DNA from: Rhodospirillaceae bacterium
Lineage (GTDB): Bacteria; Pseudomonadota; Gammaproteobacteria; Steroidobacterales; Rariloculaceae
Direction: 5' to 3'
DNA length: 36,905 bases
NCBI GenBank assembly: GCA_024638465.1
Contig: JAHEKF010000032.1
Coordinates: 1 to 36,905 of the forward strand
Below the pieces are notes generated by a model, which was not told the origin of the DNA, ran no database searches, and saw only the letters and a list, made by a program, of their open reading frames with translations. The position numbers were made by a program, and so were the translations under genes. Positions 25,876 to 32,776 of this stretch are shown piece by piece. The stretch's first letter is position 1. Each line of letters starts with the position of its first letter.

Positions 25876-27471
25876 CTAGCGCCAGTCGCGCTCCCATTCC
25901 GCTGCAAGCTCGGCAGTGAGCCGGGGGAACAGCATTGCGAGATCACGCGTCTCGCCGGGGTCTTGCACGATGTTGTAAAGCCTCCACGGTGTTACCCCGC
26001 CATGACGCAGTCGCTCGTTCATGAGCTTGTAGTCGCCACGGATCAGCGCACCGTGACCGCTGCCGGCGGTCCATCCGGCCGTATCGGTCGGCTCGTGGAC
26101 TGTCTCGGATGCGCCTGTCAGATAGGGCCAGAACGAGCGCCCGTTGATCGCGTTGATGTCTCGTCCTTTATAACTCGTCGCACCCGGATGCTGAGCGCCC
26201 GCAATTTCGAGGAAGCTTGGCAGAACGTCCATGATCGTCATGAACTCGTGGCTCACTCCGCCGCCTGCGATGGCGGACGGGTAGTAGACGAATGCGGCTG
26301 CGCGAAGCCCGCCTTCTCCGATCGCACCTTTGACGCCGGAGAACGGTGCTGTCGCCGCCTCGGCGAAGCCGCGCCCGTGGTCGATGAACGATCCGGGCCG
26401 GCCGAAGTTCTCGAGCGTGTTGTTACGGCCGGCGACACCGCGCGGTGCCGTGTCACCGTCAACGAGACCCGCGGAGTCCGCGGAGCCGCCGTGGTCGGAA
26501 GAAAACACGATGACCGTATTTTCGAGCTGGCCGCTTTCTTCGAGGAAGTCGACGATACGCCCGACACTCATATCGAGATATTCGACCATGCCTGCATAAA
26601 TCTCCTGCGCGCGCGCGGAACGCGCCTGTTCGTCAGCGCTCAACGCCGACCATTCGGGTGCCTGTGACCTGAACGACGCCAGCCGACCGCCCGGAGGAAT
26701 AACACCCTGATCAGATGCGCTGGCGAACCGGTCTTCGCGCAACTGATCGTAGCCGGACGCGTAACGGCCGGAGTGGCGGTTCAGCCAATCTTCGGGAAGC
26801 TGCAACGGCCAGTGCGGCGCCGTGTATGGCACGAAGGCGAACCACGGCTCGTCGCTGTCGTGCTCCGCGAGATACTCGAGCATTCGATCCGTGTAATAGC
26901 CCGTCGTGTAAAAGTCGTCCGGAAGGTCCTCGATACGCAACGGTTCACCGTCATCTTCGTAGGGAATCGGGTTTTCCCAGAGGAGTTCCTTGAAGTGACT
27001 CGCCGACGCGTCGAGCAGCGTGAAGGAGCGGTCAAAACCGCGCGTTGCGGGCGTGTAGCCGTCACCAATTCCTAGATCCCACTTGCCCGCCATGTAGGTC
27101 GCGTAGCCGGCATCCTGTAGTAGCTCGGGAAGGATCGCCCACTCGCGCCGGAGAAGATTGCCGCGCACGCCCGTCATCGGATTGCCAATCACTTCGAGAG
27201 CCGCGCTCGTGCCGGCCCCTGACATCAGCATGACCCGAGTTCGCTGACAATTGGAATCCGTGTGAAAGTTCGTCAACCGCGTGCCCGCCATCGCGAGCGC
27301 GTTCAGCGTCGGCGTCGGTATCTCACTGCCGAAAGGCTGGATGTCCGTGAACCCCAGATCGTCGGCGACGACATAAAGAATATTCGGTCGCACGACCGGA
27401 TCGTCCGGCGAGCACGCTGCCAGTCCAATCAGACCCAGCAACACCGGCAGGAAAAAAATCGCGCGCCTCAT
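25876..27471 (-). CDS. Lipoprotein sulfatase-family protein with altered active site
   Basis: 531 residues. A lipoprotein signal peptide ends in lipobox LAAC (Cys20), so it would be membrane-tethered. The alkaline-phosphatase-fold sulfatase scaffold is complete: metal-site 'ADDLG' near residue 36, 'APHWPLQLPEDW', 'FSSDHGG' and 'VKGAIGEGG'. The formylglycine motif at 75-79 is CQRTR, not C-x-P-x-R, and the 'GKWHLG' motif is GKWDLG (Asp132 in place of the catalytic His). The formylglycine-generating enzyme usually needs the Pro, so the enzyme may be inactive, differently matured, or specialised. Its ATG overlaps the upstream sulfatase stop (ATGA), so the two are translationally coupled. Confidence 0.88.
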   Translation of the reverse strand: MRRAIFFLPVLLGLIGLAACSPDDPVVRPNILYVVADDLGFTDIQPFGSEIPTPTLNALAMAGTRLTNFHTDSNCQRTRVMLMSGAGTSAALEVIGNPMTGVRGNLLRREWAILPELLQDAGYATYMAGKWDLGIGDGYTPATRGFDRSFTLLDASASHFKELLWENPIPYEDDGEPLRIEDLPDDFYTTGYYTDRMLEYLAEHDSDEPWFAFVPYTAPHWPLQLPEDWLNRHSGRYASGYDQLREDRFASASDQGVIPPGGRLASFRSQAPEWSALSADEQARSARAQEIYAGMVEYLDMSVGRIVDFLEESGQLENTVIVFSSDHGGSADSAGLVDGDTAPRGVAGRNNTLENFGRPGSFIDHGRGFAEAATAPFSGVKGAIGEGGLRAAAFVYYPSAIAGGGVSHEFMTIMDVLPSFLEIAGAQHPGATSYKGRDINAINGRSFWPYLTGASETVHEPTDTAGWTAGSGHGALIRGDYKLMNERLRHGGVTPWRLYNIVQDPGETRDLAMLFPRLTAELAAEWERDWR

Positions 27472-28934
27472 CTCGACTCACTGGCCCTTAAATCACGAAC
27501 TCTGGCACGCAGCCGGATCAACGCGGAGCGTTGCGAAACCGAAAGGTCACCTGCCAGCAAATTGTTATGCTCGTAGGGATCTTCGAGCAGGTCGTAAAAC
27601 TGTTCCTCCATCTCGTAGCGCAAGAACTTGTAGCGCTGATCGCGGATGGCATAGTCGGCACTCTCTATCCCGGCCCAGCCGCCGAAAAACTCGTCAACAT
27701 AGATCCAGTCGCGCGGCGTCGCGTTCGCGTCGGACAAGACGGATGCGAAGCTAACCGAATCGTGTACGACGTCGTCCGGGATCGTAGTCTCGCGATCGAT
27801 TCCCGCCAGCTCCATGATCGTCGTGAACAGATCCGTGGAGTTCACGATGACCTCCGGAACCGTCCCGGCTTCGACTCCGGGACCGGTGACGATCAAGGGC
27901 GTATGCACCCCGCCCTGGTAAACGGAGCCTTTCGCACGACCCTGTTCGAATGGCGCGCGCACGCTACCGCCGGTCGTGCCGTTGTCACCGAGAAAGATCA
28001 CATAGGTGTTGTCGCGAACTTCGGGATCCATGGAATCGAGCAGCCGGCCGATCTCGGTATCCATGGCTTCCATCATCGCATCGAAATACTCGTCCTCGCG
28101 GGCGCCGTCAATAGTCGCGCGATCGAGATTCGAATGATCTTCCTGCCAAAGTTGTTCTGGCGGCAGGTGTATCGGCGTGTGAGGCAGATTGAATGCGAAC
28201 CAGACGAACCAGGGGTTGTCGCCCTGCTCGCCGATCCATTCGATGGCATCGTCGGTCTTGTCGGTCGCGGTATAACCTACGCCTCCGATCGGCTTGCCGT
28301 TGACGACTTTGGTCCAGGCAAAGTAGGTATCGACAGTGCCGCTGATGAATCCCGAGAAATGGTCGAATCCGACGTCGTTGGGGTGACTCATCCAGCCGTT
28401 GTCGGCGTCCGCGAGATGCCATTTGCCGAATGCGGCGGTCCGGTAGCCAAGTTCGGGATTGTCGCGAAATGCCATCGGCAGCGTGTATTCGCTGGTCGGC
28501 AAACCGTGCCGCGGCAGCGCCCCGAGCTCACCACCCATGCCACCCATGCCGCCCATGCCGCCCATGCCGCCGCCCATCGAAGTGGGGGCTGGCGAAGCCC
28601 AGTCGGGGATATCGGGCCGCGCAGGCATCGGGCCGGGACCCGACACGGGACGGCCGATACCCGTACGAAAACCGTAGCGCCCGGTAATCACGGTTGCGCG
28701 CGTGGGCGAGCAAACCGGCTGCACCCAGAAGTTGGCAAAGCGCATCCCGCCGGACGCGAGCTCGTCGAGCGTCGCGGTTGTCGGCGGGTTCTCTCCTGCT
28801 CCATAGGACCCGAGCGTTTCAACGCCCATGTCGTCGCCGAAGATCAACAAGATATTCGGGGCGGCTTGCGCCGCCCCGGAGATACCCATCGTGGTGGCCG
28901 CAAGGACAGCCGCCAGCCAGACACGGTCGAGCAT
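27468..28934 (-). CDS. Exported sulfatase (arylsulfatase A-like)
   Basis: 488 residues from the ATG at 28934, two bases after the preceding gene's TGA; the frame is open further upstream, but that part overlaps the neighbour. Signal peptide to about residue 25. Metal-site 'FGDDMG', canonical formylglycine motif CSPTR (75-79) and 'GKWHLA' (Lys171, His173). Also 'NLPHTPIHLPP', 'VIFLGDNGTTGG' and 'AKGSVYQGGVHTP'. All catalytic residues are present, so an active sulfate-ester hydrolase is expected once Cys75 is matured. A repeated Gly-Gly-Met insert occupies about 120-136. The substrate may be a sulfated polysaccharide or a small aryl sulfate; not determinable. Confidence 0.93.
   Translation of the reverse strand: MLDRVWLAAVLAATTMGISGAAQAAPNILLIFGDDMGVETLGSYGAGENPPTTATLDELASGGMRFANFWVQPVCSPTRATVITGRYGFRTGIGRPVSGPGPMPARPDIPDWASPAPTSMGGGMGGMGGMGGMGGELGALPRHGLPTSEYTLPMAFRDNPELGYRTAAFGKWHLADADNGWMSHPNDVGFDHFSGFISGTVDTYFAWTKVVNGKPIGGVGYTATDKTDDAIEWIGEQGDNPWFVWFAFNLPHTPIHLPPEQLWQEDHSNLDRATIDGAREDEYFDAMMEAMDTEIGRLLDSMDPEVRDNTYVIFLGDNGTTGGSVRAPFEQGRAKGSVYQGGVHTPLIVTGPGVEAGTVPEVIVNSTDLFTTIMELAGIDRETTIPDDVVHDSVSFASVLSDANATPRDWIYVDEFFGGWAGIESADYAIRDQRYKFLRYEMEEQFYDLLEDPYEHNNLLAGDLSVSQRSALIRLRARVRDLRASESR
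28531..28577. repeat. In-frame 9-bp tandem repeat coding for Gly-Gly-Met
   Basis: About five units of CCCATGCCR (plus strand) encode a run of GGM in the sulfatase, between the formylglycine site and the GKWHL motif. Copy number is likely to vary by slippage. Confidence 0.85.
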
Positions 28935-28936
28935 TC

Positions 28937-29584
28937 TCAGTCGATAGCGAAGCAGTAGAAGAGGCCGTCGCCACCGGTCGCTCGCAGGTCTTCCTGGCTG
29001 CAGCTGCGCGTGCTGTGCACGGAGTTCCACGAGGCGCTCGGCCCGCCAAGACGATCGTGATGACCGACGATCGCGTTGCCGGTGCTATCGCTGGTCCAGT
29101 TTCCACAGGTCGTCAGCGCACCGTTACCGGCTACCAGGCGACCTGACGAGTCGGAGCCCGTAAGAATGTCGTGACGGTTCGGGGAGTCGCCCGCGCCGTT
29201 AATCTCGTTACCATTCTCGTCAAGCGCCGTCGGCTTGCGAATGTTGTTGCGGTCTTCATGCAGACCTTCGACATCCCACGCGACATAGGTCCCATTGGCG
29301 TTGTACCAGGGGCCGTTTCCAATCCGGTCGCGCGCGTTGACAAGCGGCGCACCCATACCGGGCGCCTGACTCAGGTAAGCGCGCCAGGTCTTGCCGTCGC
29401 TGCCGGCCGCGTCGGCCAATGAAGAGCAATGCGCATCCGCGCCCGCGAGCCCGCCCAGGTTGCCGCCGTTACCGGAACCGACACTCGTAATGAAGAAGCT
29501 CATCTCCGGCGCGTCCTGCGACACGGCCGTCATTGCGAACCCGGCGGCCGCAAGCAGAGCAATCAGATACTTGGTGTGCTTCAT
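28937..29584 (-). CDS. Exported DUF1554 (endostatin/C-type-lectin-like) protein
   Basis: 215 residues from the ATG at 29584, after GAAGGAAA; signal peptide MKHTKYLIALLAAAGFAMTAVS. The mature part matches the DUF1554 pattern: 'GNLGGLAGADAHCSSLADAA', 'KTWRAYLSQ', 'NARDRIGNGPWYNANG', later 'TTCGNWTSDS' and a closing 'LFYCFAID', with four Cys likely to form two disulfides. The fold is related to endostatin/C-type lectins; leptospiral members (Len proteins) bind host factors, and environmental ones are uncharacterised. It is the first gene of the sulfatase unit (two bases to the next ATG), which suggests a binding role for the same substrate. Confidence 0.75.
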   Translation of the reverse strand: MKHTKYLIALLAAAGFAMTAVSQDAPEMSFFITSVGSGNGGNLGGLAGADAHCSSLADAAGSDGKTWRAYLSQAPGMGAPLVNARDRIGNGPWYNANGTYVAWDVEGLHEDRNNIRKPTALDENGNEINGAGDSPNRHDILTGSDSSGRLVAGNGALTTCGNWTSDSTGNAIVGHHDRLGGPSASWNSVHSTRSCSQEDLRATGGDGLFYCFAID

Positions 29585-29741
29585 CTTAGATTTCCTTCGT
29601 TGTTTTCGTTTATAGACTCGCTTCACCGGACGGGACTTGCTATCCCGCGCGTTGTGAGACGATCCAGGCGCTCATTCTACCGAATCTGCGCGCCCGGGAC
29701 GCGGAAATCGGGGCCACTCTGGCCCAGGCTGCGCTGCGCCG

Positions 29742-30410
29742 CTAGCGCAGCGCTTCCGTCGGGGCAGCCTGGACGGTCGACGCCTCCGGGATGCGGCGAA
29801 TGCTGAGCCGCTCCCGCTCCGGGCTGAGCTCGTAACGGACGCGCACGCCGTCTTCGTCCAGAAACGTTATCGACTGCTGGAACAGGCCCGGTGGAAGCGC
29901 TGTTTGCGGCACGGTCGCCTCGAGGACATAGAGTCGGGCGTTGTGCAGATAGATGCCCGCAAATGTTCGCGACCTATCAGCGTTGGTTATCTGCAGCTGA
30001 TGACCCTCGACGAAATCGATGTGATTCCACGCATCGAATGTCACATCGCCGCCGCGTTCGCGAAAATGCCGGGCTACCTGAGCCGTCGCGCCCAGCTGAT
30101 CGTACAACCAGAGCCACTGCGAACTTGCTTCATCAGTCTTGTCCGGCAGCTCGAGATAGATCTGCTGCGCGTCCGTGAAATCGACGACTTTGATCGAGTA
30201 GTGATGATCGTCGTATTCGACCGTGTAAATCTTCGACGGAAAAGTCGCGCCGTACTCGGAAGCGAACGGCGCTTCGGTTACGACGGGTTCTCCGGGAAAG
30301 TTTACGGCGAAAAATTCGGACTCGTCACGAAACTGCGCCCACTGCTGGGCAGCCACCTCGTTGACGGCGAAGACCGCTAGGGCGATCGGCAAAATCTTCA
30401 TCGTGCGCAT
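29742..30410 (-). CDS. Exported 'FPGEP' protein, copy 1
   Basis: 222 residues from the ATG at 30410, after AAGGAA. Signal peptide MRTMKILPIALAVFAVNEVAA. Mature part: 'FFAVNFPGEPVVTEAPFASE', 'YGATFPSKIYTVEY', 'HYSIKVVDFTDAQQIYLELP', 'HFRERGGDVTFDAWNHIDFV', 'EGHQLQIT' and 'FQQSITFLDEDGVRVRYE'. It is probably a beta-rich periplasmic protein. It is a clear paralogue of 32025-32684, and each copy neighbours a DUF6152 gene. I know of no established function; the 'FxVxFPxxP' opening occurs in several uncharacterised exported families. Confidence 0.75.
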   Translation of the reverse strand: MRTMKILPIALAVFAVNEVAAQQWAQFRDESEFFAVNFPGEPVVTEAPFASEYGATFPSKIYTVEYDDHHYSIKVVDFTDAQQIYLELPDKTDEASSQWLWLYDQLGATAQVARHFRERGGDVTFDAWNHIDFVEGHQLQITNADRSRTFAGIYLHNARLYVLEATVPQTALPPGLFQQSITFLDEDGVRVRYELSPERERLSIRRIPEASTVQAAPTEALR

Positions 30411-30463
30411 GGTGTATTCCTTGTACTGTCGCAGATTGAGCGCTAACGGACGACGTAAGCAGG

Positions 30464-30838
30464 TCAATCCCATTCTTTTTCTTCGCCACCTTCAGGCGTG
30501 ACATAGCCCAACAGGCAACCCAGCGAGAGATCCCTGAGCTGATGACATCGCACCGAGATCGTATCGCCCGGCACAACGCTGTCTCTCGTCCAGCCGCGGC
30601 GGGTGATCGCAGCAACGCCGCCACCCTCCAGCGCCCAAAGCTGCGGATCGCCGTTTTCGTCCTCGACCTCGAGATAAATCCAGGTGTGTGGATTGATCCA
30701 ATGCACTTCGCGAACCGTACCCTCGAGATGTGTGTAGGTATCGAGGATGTAATTTCCATGCGAATGGTGTGCGCCCGCCGGAAGAATCCAGACGCTCGCG
30801 GCCGCAACGACAGCCAGAAATAGTTTTTGCTTCGACAT
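30464..30838 (-). CDS. Periplasmic DUF6152 protein, duplicated-pair copy 1
   Basis: 124 residues. The signal peptide ends WILPAGA, leaving HHSHGNY as the predicted mature N-terminus, with three His in four residues. The domain has 'GTVREVHWINPHTWIYLEV', 'QLWALEGGG', 'GWTRDSVVPGDTISVRCHQL' and 'GCLLGYVTPEG'. Two Cys (in RCHQL and GCLLG) are shared only with the copy at 31599-31964. A purine-rich GGGGGGA precedes the ATG. It starts 70 bases after the GntR gene and leads into the 'FPGEP' gene, so GntR, this gene and the next may share a transcript. Confidence 0.85.
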   Translation of the reverse strand: MSKQKLFLAVVAAASVWILPAGAHHSHGNYILDTYTHLEGTVREVHWINPHTWIYLEVEDENGDPQLWALEGGGVAAITRRGWTRDSVVPGDTISVRCHQLRDLSLGCLLGYVTPEGGEEKEWD

Positions 30839-30908
30839 AAATCAGTCCCCCCTGGGGGTATATCGGTAATTCGATTCCCGCCGAGCCGGGCACAGCTGCG
30901 GGAACTCG

Positions 30909-31583
30909 TTATTCCAGATCCGCTGACTCCGCGACGACCGCACCGGTCGCCTGGAAGTGCGCTTTCAGAAGATCGACTGCACGATCCGCATCGCGCGCCA
31001 GCACTGCGTCCTTAATGGCGCAATGCTCGTCGGTCGCCAGGCCGTTTCTGTACGAGCGTACCGACGACAGGTTTCGATAACGAAAAGTTCTTTCCTGCAA
31101 ATCGGCGCAATAGCCGATCAAAATACTGGAGCTGCATCCGGAGATCAGCGCGAGATGAAACTCACGATGGCGTGCTTCCCAATCGGTGCGGCCGTCAACG
31201 AGCGACATTCCTTCCGGTCGCGCAGTGCGCGACAAGCGATGGTGCGCAATCAGGACGCGCTCTTCCCAGTTTTCATCCCCTTCTTCGATGGACTCGCGCA
31301 GCGCAAGTTCCTCGATCGCGCATCGGGTCTTGATGATCTCCAGCAATTCTCGCGCGCTCGCGGACGCGACACGAAAACCCTTGTGCTCCGATCGTTCCAC
31401 GAGCCCGTGGCTCGTAAGACGGCTCAGCGCTTCGCGCAGCGGGCTGTTACCGACGCCATAGGTATCTTTGAGCGCCTGCACGCGGAGCGGATGGCCGGGT
31501 CGTATACGACCCTCGAGGATATCGTTCTGCATCCGTCGAAAGACGACGGATGCCAGTGTTTCAGCCGACTCTGTCGTTTGCAT
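30909..31583 (-). CDS. GntR-family regulator with FCD ligand domain
   Basis: 224 residues. An N-terminal winged helix-turn-helix of GntR type: 'QNDILEGRIRPGHPLRVQAL', 'GNSPLREALSRLTSHGLVER', 'GFRVAS'. The C-terminal FCD domain carries metal-ligand His residues in 'ARHREFHLALIS', 'DEHCAIKDAVLARD' and 'LLKAHFQATG'. Such regulators (FadR/VanR subfamily) usually repress catabolic genes and respond to organic acids. It sits between the two DUF6152/'FPxxP' pairs, 15 bases after the upstream DUF6152 stop, so it probably regulates this cluster, including itself. The effector is unknown. Confidence 0.93.
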   Translation of the reverse strand: MQTTESAETLASVVFRRMQNDILEGRIRPGHPLRVQALKDTYGVGNSPLREALSRLTSHGLVERSEHKGFRVASASARELLEIIKTRCAIEELALRESIEEGDENWEERVLIAHHRLSRTARPEGMSLVDGRTDWEARHREFHLALISGCSSSILIGYCADLQERTFRYRNLSSVRSYRNGLATDEHCAIKDAVLARDADRAVDLLKAHFQATGAVVAESADLE

Positions 31584-31598
31584 TCTGTCTGGCTCCGG

Positions 31599-31964
31599 TT
31601 AGTCCCACTCGGATTCTTCTCCGCCCGGCGGCGTCAGGAAACCCAGCAGGCACCCATTCGCGCCGTCTTTCAGCTGATGACATCTTACTGAAATCCGATC
31701 GCCGGGAGCCAGCGTATCCGCGGATACGCCTGCGCGCGTCAGCGCGCCGATGCTGCCGCTCTCCAGCGCCCAGACCTGCGCCTCGCCATTCTCGTCTTCG
31801 ACCGACATATAAACCCAGGAGTGTGGATTCATGAATATAAATTCAGTCACCACGCCTTCCAGATGCGTGTACTCGGTCATCTGATAGTTACCGTGTGAGT
31901 GATGGGCGACCGCCGGCAGCGATATGGCGACGAGGCCCACCAACAAGATCCATTTTGACTTCAC
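31599..31964 (-). CDS. Periplasmic DUF6152 protein, duplicated-pair copy 2
   Basis: 121 residues from a GTG at 31964 that follows GGAGGAAG. The signal peptide ends SLPAVA; the predicted mature N-terminus is HHSHGNYQM. Matches copy 1 along its length: 'GVVTEFIFMNPHSWVYMSV', 'QVWALESGS', 'TLAPGDRISVRCHQLKD', 'GCLLGFLTPPGGEESEWD'. The shared ending (GGEE-x-EWD) and Cys pair show a recent duplication. It is followed after 15 bases by the GntR gene. Confidence 0.85.
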   Translation of the reverse strand: MKSKWILLVGLVAISLPAVAHHSHGNYQMTEYTHLEGVVTEFIFMNPHSWVYMSVEDENGEAQVWALESGSIGALTRAGVSADTLAPGDRISVRCHQLKDGANGCLLGFLTPPGGEESEWD

Positions 31965-32024
31965 GCTATCTTCCTCCGTACGAATTCGTATTTCTCATCA
32001 CGCGCCGGCCGCGAGCTCTGCGAG

Positions 32025-32684
32025 CTATCGGTCGATCCCGCCGTATGGACCCGTACCCTCTCCGCGGGAACGAATCATGTTGAAACCTTCATCCCAGTCG
32101 TACCGCACCCGGTCACCGTTGACATCAACGAAACCGAGCGATTGCTGGAAATGGCCCTGCGGCGGGGAACCCGCCGGCACGGTCGCGTCGGCGATGTAAA
32201 GTTGACGTTCGTGCATGAAGATGCCGACGTAGCTTCGGCTACCGTCGTCGCCCGTGATCTGCAACTGATGACCGGGCACGCGGTCGATATGCGACCACGC
32301 GTCGAAGGTCACTTCCCCGCCTCGCTCGCGATACAACTGCGCTGCGTAATCCACGGCAGCGAGTACGTCGATGACCCAGTAGTTGTAGTTCTCGGCAGAA
32401 TCCGCTTCGGTCGAGTTGGTACGCGCTAAATGAATGTTTTCCGAATCCCGATAGTCGACGACCGTGACCGAATAAACCGCGTCGCCGCGCTTCGCCGTGT
32501 ACACGCGCCCCGGAAAGACGGCGCCATACTCGGACGGCCAGGAAATCTCTTCGATCTGAGGTTCCGCAGGGAAATTGACCGTGAATCGATCGATCTCATT
32601 CGTATACCCGAACCAGCCCTGCGCAGCCGCGGGCCCGGCAATACCAATCGCGGCAATAAACGTAAGCAGACGAGTCGAGCGCAC
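32025..32684 (-). CDS. Exported 'FPAEP' protein, copy 2
   Basis: 219 residues. A GTG at 32684 is preferred over a TTG at 32690 because GGAG lies seven bases before it, and it begins a good signal peptide (RSTRLLTFIAAIGIAGPAAA). Aligns with copy 1: 'FTVNFPAEPQIEEISWPSE', 'YGAVFPGRVYT', 'YSVTVVDYRDSENIHLA', 'LYRERGGEVTFDAWSHID', 'GHQLQITGDDGSRSYVGIFM' and 'FQQSLGFVDVNGDRVRYD'. Probably the first gene of the unit that continues through DUF6152 and GntR. Function unknown. Confidence 0.75.
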   Translation of the reverse strand: MRSTRLLTFIAAIGIAGPAAAQGWFGYTNEIDRFTVNFPAEPQIEEISWPSEYGAVFPGRVYTAKRGDAVYSVTVVDYRDSENIHLARTNSTEADSAENYNYWVIDVLAAVDYAAQLYRERGGEVTFDAWSHIDRVPGHQLQITGDDGSRSYVGIFMHERQLYIADATVPAGSPPQGHFQQSLGFVDVNGDRVRYDWDEGFNMIRSRGEGTGPYGGIDR

Positions 32685-32776
32685 GGGCAATCTCCAAAGG
32701 ACTGATTGGACTATCGATTTTGCCAGAAATCGCCAGAACCGTCGTTACCGAACGAGGCCGGTAACGTGTCATTTGT

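Noticed and set aside
28531..28577. Tandem repeat considered as a CRISPR or VNTR outside genes
   Set aside because: Units are 9 bp with no spacers and are in frame inside a gene, coding Gly-Gly-Met.
27531..28958. 475-codon open frame antisense to the sulfatase
   Set aside because: Shadow frame; the sulfatase motifs on the minus strand are decisive.
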